Positions 6,011 to 9,084 of a DNA stretch of 9,084 bases are shown here, piece by piece. Source of the DNA: Lentisphaerota bacterium (GTDB lineage Bacteria; Verrucomicrobiota; Kiritimatiellia; RFP12; UBA3636); contig JAAZAI010000090.1 in the NCBI GenBank assembly GCA_012514445.1, positions 1 to 9,084 of the forward strand. Reading direction: 5' to 3'. A program made the translations under genes and the position numbers. Numbering within the stretch: position 1 is the first letter of the stretch; the number at the start of each line of letters is the position of its first letter. The notes below the pieces were generated by a model. The model searched no databases and had not been told where the DNA came from. It saw nothing but the letters and a program-made list of their open reading frames with translations.

Positions 6011-6241
6011 ATGAACATCACGCTTTCAGCAGACGGAGAACTGATCGAAAAATCCCGCCGATTGGCAAGGGAAAAAGGGACGTCGTTGAATCAGGTCATC
6101 CGCGACTATCTCGCCGACTACGTTGACGAGAGGAAATCGTCATCGGTTGCGGACGAGTTCGAACGGCTTGTCCGCGAGGGGTCGGGGCGGTCCGCAGCAG
6201 GCTATCGGTTCCGTCGCGAAGACGCGCACGAAAGAAGGTAG
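6011..6241 (+). CDS. vapB: VapB-like ribbon-helix-helix antitoxin
   Basis: A 76-residue antitoxin expected to neutralise the downstream PIN toxin and repress the operon. Residues 1-8 (MNITLSAD) form the N-terminal DNA-binding strand, followed by helix GELIEKSRRLAREKG (9-23) and helix TSLNQVIRDYLADYV (24-38), a ribbon-helix-helix pattern. The rest (39-76) is charged and Arg/Ser/Glu-rich, ending SAAGYRFRREDAHERR, fitting the flexible tail that wraps the toxin. A very strong Shine-Dalgarno AGGAGG lies five bases before the ATG. The stop is three bases before vapC, whose ribosome site AAGAAGG (6232-6238) lies inside the vapB end. The symbol rests on gene pairing and fold; RHH antitoxins vary widely in sequence. 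Confidence 0.85.
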   Translation: MNITLSADGELIEKSRRLAREKGTSLNQVIRDYLADYVDERKSSSVADEFERLVREGSGRSAAGYRFRREDAHERR

Positions 6242-6244
6242 GCC

Positions 6245-6658
6245 ATGGATTTCATCGACACGAACATCCTCGTCTACGCCAACGACAGCCGTGAACGGAA
6301 GAAGCAGAAGACATGCGTCGAGCTCATCTCCGCCGCGTTGCGTTCACACCAGGGGGTTGTGTCCAGCCAGGTTCTATCGGAATACGCGAACGTGGCGTTG
6401 ACCAAACTTGGGCAGCCTCCCCGAGTCGTCCGGCGCCAGCTCGAAATCCTCTCGACCCTGCGCGTGGTTTCCCTGACGCCGGAACTCATCATCCGGGCCA
6501 TCGAGATCAAGGATCTCTATGGACTATCTTTCTGGGACGCTTCGATCATCGCCGCGGCCGAATCGGCGCGCTGCGAGCGCATTCTCTCCGAGGACATGAA
6601 CGCCGGCCAAGTCTATTGCGGCGTCAAGATGACCAACCCGTTGACTGAAGGACAATGA
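6245..6658 (+). CDS. vapC: VapC-like PIN-domain ribonuclease toxin
   Basis: A 137-residue single PIN domain, a Mg2+-dependent ribonuclease toxin. The four acidic residues typical of the active site are all visible: D5 in MDFIDTNILVYAND, E46 in SSQVLSEYANVAL, D98 in GLSFWDASIIAAA and D117 in RILSEDMN. The C-terminal VKMTNPLT is the usual final strand of these toxins. Length is normal, so the toxin looks intact. Many VapC enzymes cut initiator tRNA or 23S rRNA, but the target cannot be told here. The unusual point is the 3' junction: the TGA (6656-6658) overlaps the thiM ATG by four bases, so the toxin gene is probably translated and transcribed together with the thiamine genes that follow. Confidence 0.92.
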   Translation: MDFIDTNILVYANDSRERKKQKTCVELISAALRSHQGVVSSQVLSEYANVALTKLGQPPRVVRRQLEILSTLRVVSLTPELIIRAIEIKDLYGLSFWDASIIAAAESARCERILSEDMNAGQVYCGVKMTNPLTEGQ

Positions 6659-7467
6659 AAGCTGACATCCACGCCATCGATTCCACGTGCGCCCTGCTCG
6701 CGAAATTGCGACGCGAGGCGCCTCTCGTCCATTGCATGACCAACGCGGTCGTGACCGGCTACACCGCCAACGCCCTGCTCGCGCTCGGCGCCGCTCCCGC
6801 CATGATCCACGATCCCGAGGAGACCGCGCAGTTCGCGGCAATCGCCGGCGCCCTGCTCGTCAACATCGGCACCCTGACGCAAGACCAGGCGGCCGCCATG
6901 CGCGCCGCCGTCGCGGCCGCGAACCAGGCCGGCCGCCCCTGGGTGCTGGATCCGGTCGCCGTCGGCTTTCTTTCGTTCCGCACGACCGTGGCGGCCGAGT
7001 TGAAGCGGAAGGGCCCCGCGATCATCCGCGGGAACGCCTCCGAGATCATCGCCCTCGCCGGATTCAAGGCGACGGCGCGCGGCGTGGACAGCACCGCCGC
7101 CGTCTCCGAAGCCCGCGAAACGGCTGAATTGCTCGTCGAGCAGACCGGCGCCGCCGTGCTTGTGACGGGCGAGGTGGACGTCGCCGTCGCCCCGGGACGC
7201 GAAGCCGTCTCCATCGCCAACGGCCACGCGATGATGACGCGCGTCACCGGCGTGGGCTGCGCCCAGGGCGCCATCGCCGCCGCGTTCGCGGCCGTGGCGG
7301 AATCTCCGTTCGACGCGGCCGTCGCCGCCGCCCTCGTCATGGGCGTCGCCGGCGAGATGGCCTACGAAACGGCGAAACGCCCCGGCGCGTACCAGATCGC
7401 CCTGCTCGACGCGCTCGACGCCGTGGACGAAGCCGCGCTTCGCGCGCGCGGGAAGACGTTCGCATGA
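6655..7467 (+). CDS. thiM: Hydroxyethylthiazole kinase
   Basis: Phosphorylates 4-methyl-5-(2-hydroxyethyl)thiazole with ATP, a salvage step that supplies the thiazole phosphate for thiamine. The 270-residue length is typical. Family marks in order: PLVHCMTNAVVTGYTANALLALGAAPAM (23-50), LLVNIGTL (67-74), PWVLDPVAVGF (95-105), IIRGNASEI (123-131), GVDS (143-146), VTGEVD (170-175) and the ATP-site/catalytic loop TRVTGVGCAQGA (195-206) with C202. The ATG at 6655 overlaps vapC by four bases; AAGGA (6648-6652) is only two bases before it, an unusually close ribosome site that suggests reliance on coupling to vapC translation. The stop overlaps thiE by ATGA. No TPP riboswitch precedes it. Confidence 0.95.
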   Translation: MKADIHAIDSTCALLAKLRREAPLVHCMTNAVVTGYTANALLALGAAPAMIHDPEETAQFAAIAGALLVNIGTLTQDQAAAMRAAVAAANQAGRPWVLDPVAVGFLSFRTTVAAELKRKGPAIIRGNASEIIALAGFKATARGVDSTAAVSEARETAELLVEQTGAAVLVTGEVDVAVAPGREAVSIANGHAMMTRVTGVGCAQGAIAAAFAAVAESPFDAAVAAALVMGVAGEMAYETAKRPGAYQIALLDALDAVDEAALRARGKTFA

Positions 7468-8108
7468 TCCCCCGCGAGGCCTACGCCGTCTATCTCGTCA
7501 CGGACGATCCTTCGCGCTATCGTGGGGACTTCCTCGAAAACGTGGAGGCCGCGGTGGCCGGGGGCGTCACGCTCGTGCAGTACCGCGACACCGAATCCTC
7601 CGACCGCGGCAAATACGCACGGGCGCTGCGCCTGCTCGCGATGCTCCGCGCGCGCGGCGTTCCGCTCGTCATGAACAACGACGTCGATCTCGCGATGGCC
7701 GTGGGCGCCGATGGCGTGCACCTGGGCCAGTCCGACCTGCCCGCCGAGGTGATGCGGCGCCTCGTAGGCCCGTCGATGACGATCGGCCTTTCGATCACCT
7801 GCGAAGCGGATGTCGCCACGGCGTCGCGCCCCTGCGTGGACTACGTCGGCATCGGACCCGTTTACGATGCGACGAAGACGAAGGCGGACGCCGCGCCGGA
7901 GATGGGGCTGGCGGGGTTCGCCGCGATCCGCGGGATGCTGGCGGACTTCCCCGCCGTGGCCATCGGCGGCATCACCCCCGAGCTCGCCCGCGGCATCGTC
8001 GCGGCCGGCGCCGACGGACTCGCCATCGTGTCGGCGTTTTCGCGCGCCGCATCGCCCGCGGAGGCCGCTCGCAGCTTCGCCGAGGCTTTCAGGAGCACGT
8101 CGCCATGA
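7464..8108 (+). CDS. thiE: Thiamine-phosphate synthase
   Basis: Joins HMP pyrophosphate and thiazole phosphate (the ThiM product) to form thiamine phosphate, so the two neighbours catalyse consecutive steps. It is a 214-residue TIM barrel of normal length. Visible motifs: AYAVYLVTDD (6-15), GGVTLVQYRD (33-42), VPLVMNNDVDLAMAVGADGVHLGQSDLP (67-93), IGLSITC (107-113), VDYVGIGPVYDATKTKADAAP (125-145), VAIGGIT (165-171) and GADGLAIVSAF (182-192). In B. subtilis ThiE a Lys follows the QxR motif and contacts the diphosphate; here that place is Thr (QYRDT, T43), which also seems usual in the LVQYR-type branch of the family. The start overlaps thiM by four bases, and the stop overlaps znuA by four. 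The pyrimidine kinase thiD is not in view. Confidence 0.94.
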   Translation: MIPREAYAVYLVTDDPSRYRGDFLENVEAAVAGGVTLVQYRDTESSDRGKYARALRLLAMLRARGVPLVMNNDVDLAMAVGADGVHLGQSDLPAEVMRRLVGPSMTIGLSITCEADVATASRPCVDYVGIGPVYDATKTKADAAPEMGLAGFAAIRGMLADFPAVAIGGITPELARGIVAAGADGLAIVSAFSRAASPAEAARSFAEAFRSTSP

Positions 8109-8974
8109 GGAAACTTCCGCGGATTTTGGCTGTCGTGGCTTTGGCGTGGTGCCTTGGCGCGCAAGCGGCGCCAAAGGTGGCCGTGTCGATCCCCCCGCAG
8201 AAGGCCGTCGTCGACGCCGTCTCCGGCGGAAGCTGCGAGGTGTTGGTTCTCGTCGGCGCGGGACGCGATCCGCATGTGTTCGAGCCGACTCCGCGGCAGC
8301 TCGAGGCGTTGCGCGGCCGTCCGCTCTACTTCACCATCGGATTGCCGTTCGAGCAGGTGCTCGCCGGCAAGCTGCAGCAAATCAATCCCGCGATGCGCTT
8401 CGTTGCGATGGCCGAGGCCGAGCCCGAGGCTGGCAAGCACGAGCACGGCGCGGCGTGCGACCACCACGAGGACGATCCGCACGTCTGGATGTCGCCGGAT
8501 CGGCTGGCAGAACAGGCGTCCGCCGTGGCGGCGGCGCTGTCCGCGCTCGATCCGGAGAACGCCGCGCGCTACGCCGCCGGCGCGGCGGACTTCGCGGCGA
8601 AGGCCGCCGCGCTCAAGGCCGTCATCGCGGAGCGTCTACGCAAGGCCGGCGCGACGACGGTCGCCGTCCATCATCCCGCATGGGGCCACTTCGCCGAGGC
8701 GTTCGGGCTGGAGCAGATCGCCGTCGAATCGCACGGCCAGTCGCCGGGCGCGCGGCATCTGGCCGATTTCGAGAAGAAGATCCGCGAACGGGGCGTCAAG
8801 ACATTGCTCGTGCAGAACGAAGCGGAGCGACGCCGGGTCGCGGCCTTCGCGCGCAAGTGCGGGCTCCGCGTCGTCGTCGTCGACCCGCTCGCCGCGGACG
8901 TGCTGGGCACGCTGGGCGCGACGGCGGACGCGCTGTGCGGGGCGGACGCGGGCGCGAAGCCCGCGACCCCGTGA
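8105..8974 (+). CDS. znuA: ZnuA-like periplasmic zinc-binding protein
   Basis: Substrate-binding protein of a cluster A-I (zinc/manganese) ABC importer. Of 289 residues, the first about 21 form a signal peptide (MRKLPRILAVVALAWCLGAQA, likely cut in AQA/APK). Predicted metal ligands are H57 (GRDPHVFEPTP), H126 (DDPHVWMSP), H190 (VAVHHPAWGHF) and D260 (VVVDPLA). A short acidic His loop, with H112, H114, H120 and H121, lies before the second ligand; such loops are typical of zinc rather than manganese binders but are usually longer. AGGAG (8091-8095) lies nine bases before the ATG, which overlaps the thiE stop. The znuB permease and znuC ATPase do not follow; the next gene is murJ. The protein either serves a permease encoded elsewhere or has another metal-buffering role. 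Confidence 0.9.
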   Translation: MRKLPRILAVVALAWCLGAQAAPKVAVSIPPQKAVVDAVSGGSCEVLVLVGAGRDPHVFEPTPRQLEALRGRPLYFTIGLPFEQVLAGKLQQINPAMRFVAMAEAEPEAGKHEHGAACDHHEDDPHVWMSPDRLAEQASAVAAALSALDPENAARYAAGAADFAAKAAALKAVIAERLRKAGATTVAVHHPAWGHFAEAFGLEQIAVESHGQSPGARHLADFEKKIRERGVKTLLVQNEAERRRVAAFARKCGLRVVVVDPLAADVLGTLGATADALCGADAGAKPATP

Positions 8975-8991
8975 AATCGGAGAATTCCACC

Positions 8992-9084
8992 ATGGCGAAA
9001 CAGGCGTCGATCAACAGGAACGTGCTGCAAGTCGGTGGCTTCACGGGGCTGAGTCGCGTGCTCGGACTGGTGCGCGAGATGCTC
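8992..9084 (+). CDS. murJ: MurJ lipid II flippase, N-terminal part
   Basis: Only the first 31 residues are inside the window: MAKQASINRNVLQVGGFTGLSRVLGLVREML. The pattern of a short polar head, then a glycine-containing helix with S-R-x-x-G-x-x-R-E matches the first transmembrane segment of MurJ/MviN proteins, which flip lipid II across the inner membrane for peptidoglycan synthesis. GGAG (8979-8982) lies nine bases before the ATG. It follows znuA by 17 bases and may be part of the same transcript. Identification rests on a short segment. Confidence 0.75.
   Translation, partial: MAKQASINRNVLQVGGFTGLSRVLGLVREML

Overview
The window reads as a piece of a GC-rich, Gram-negative (diderm) bacterial chromosome with all recognisable genes on the + strand. 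An HX4D lipid A-type acyltransferase, a periplasmic ZnuA with signal peptide, a lipoprotein and a MurJ start point to an outer-membrane organism. The unusual leaders built of short tandem words before uxaC and ahcY remind me of uncultured Verrucomicrobiota/Kiritimatiellota-type genomes, but that placement is inference and weak. Most of the window (about 1725 to the end) has strong G/C third positions, so the antisense strand carries gene-length spurious ORFs. The first 1.6 kb is visibly more AT-rich.

Region 1 (1-1430) looks accessory. A small lipoprotein gene (247-651) has its own sigma70-like promoter and is followed one base after its stop by a 113-bp imperfect dyad (653-765). This dyad ends in AAC/GTT, has a bulged base and resembles an integron attC or related dispersed element. 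Then comes a hicB antitoxin with promoter and strong Shine-Dalgarno, overlapping a hicA toxin whose C-terminal half is replaced by unrelated sequence, then a probable rho-independent terminator (1376-1420).

Region 2 (1430-5947) is core metabolism: uxaC (uronate isomerase), rsfS (ribosome silencing factor, no ATG start), an LpxL/HtrB-like acyltransferase overlapping rsfS by ATGA, and ahcY (S-adenosylhomocysteine hydrolase). The leaders of uxaC and ahcY are mosaics of different short tandem repeats (7-, 8-, 12- and 14-bp units). One octamer, CGACAAAG, is used in both leaders in opposite orientation.

Region 3 (5948-9084) is a tightly packed probable operon: vapB, vapC, thiM, thiE, znuA, then the start of murJ. 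A promoter with a palindrome in its spacer precedes vapB. The junctions vapC/thiM, thiM/thiE and thiE/znuA are all 4-base ATGA overlaps, so a toxin-antitoxin pair sits as the head of a thiamine-salvage and zinc-binding operon. No TPP riboswitch, no thiD and no znuB/znuC are visible. No IS element, rRNA, tRNA or CRISPR array was found.
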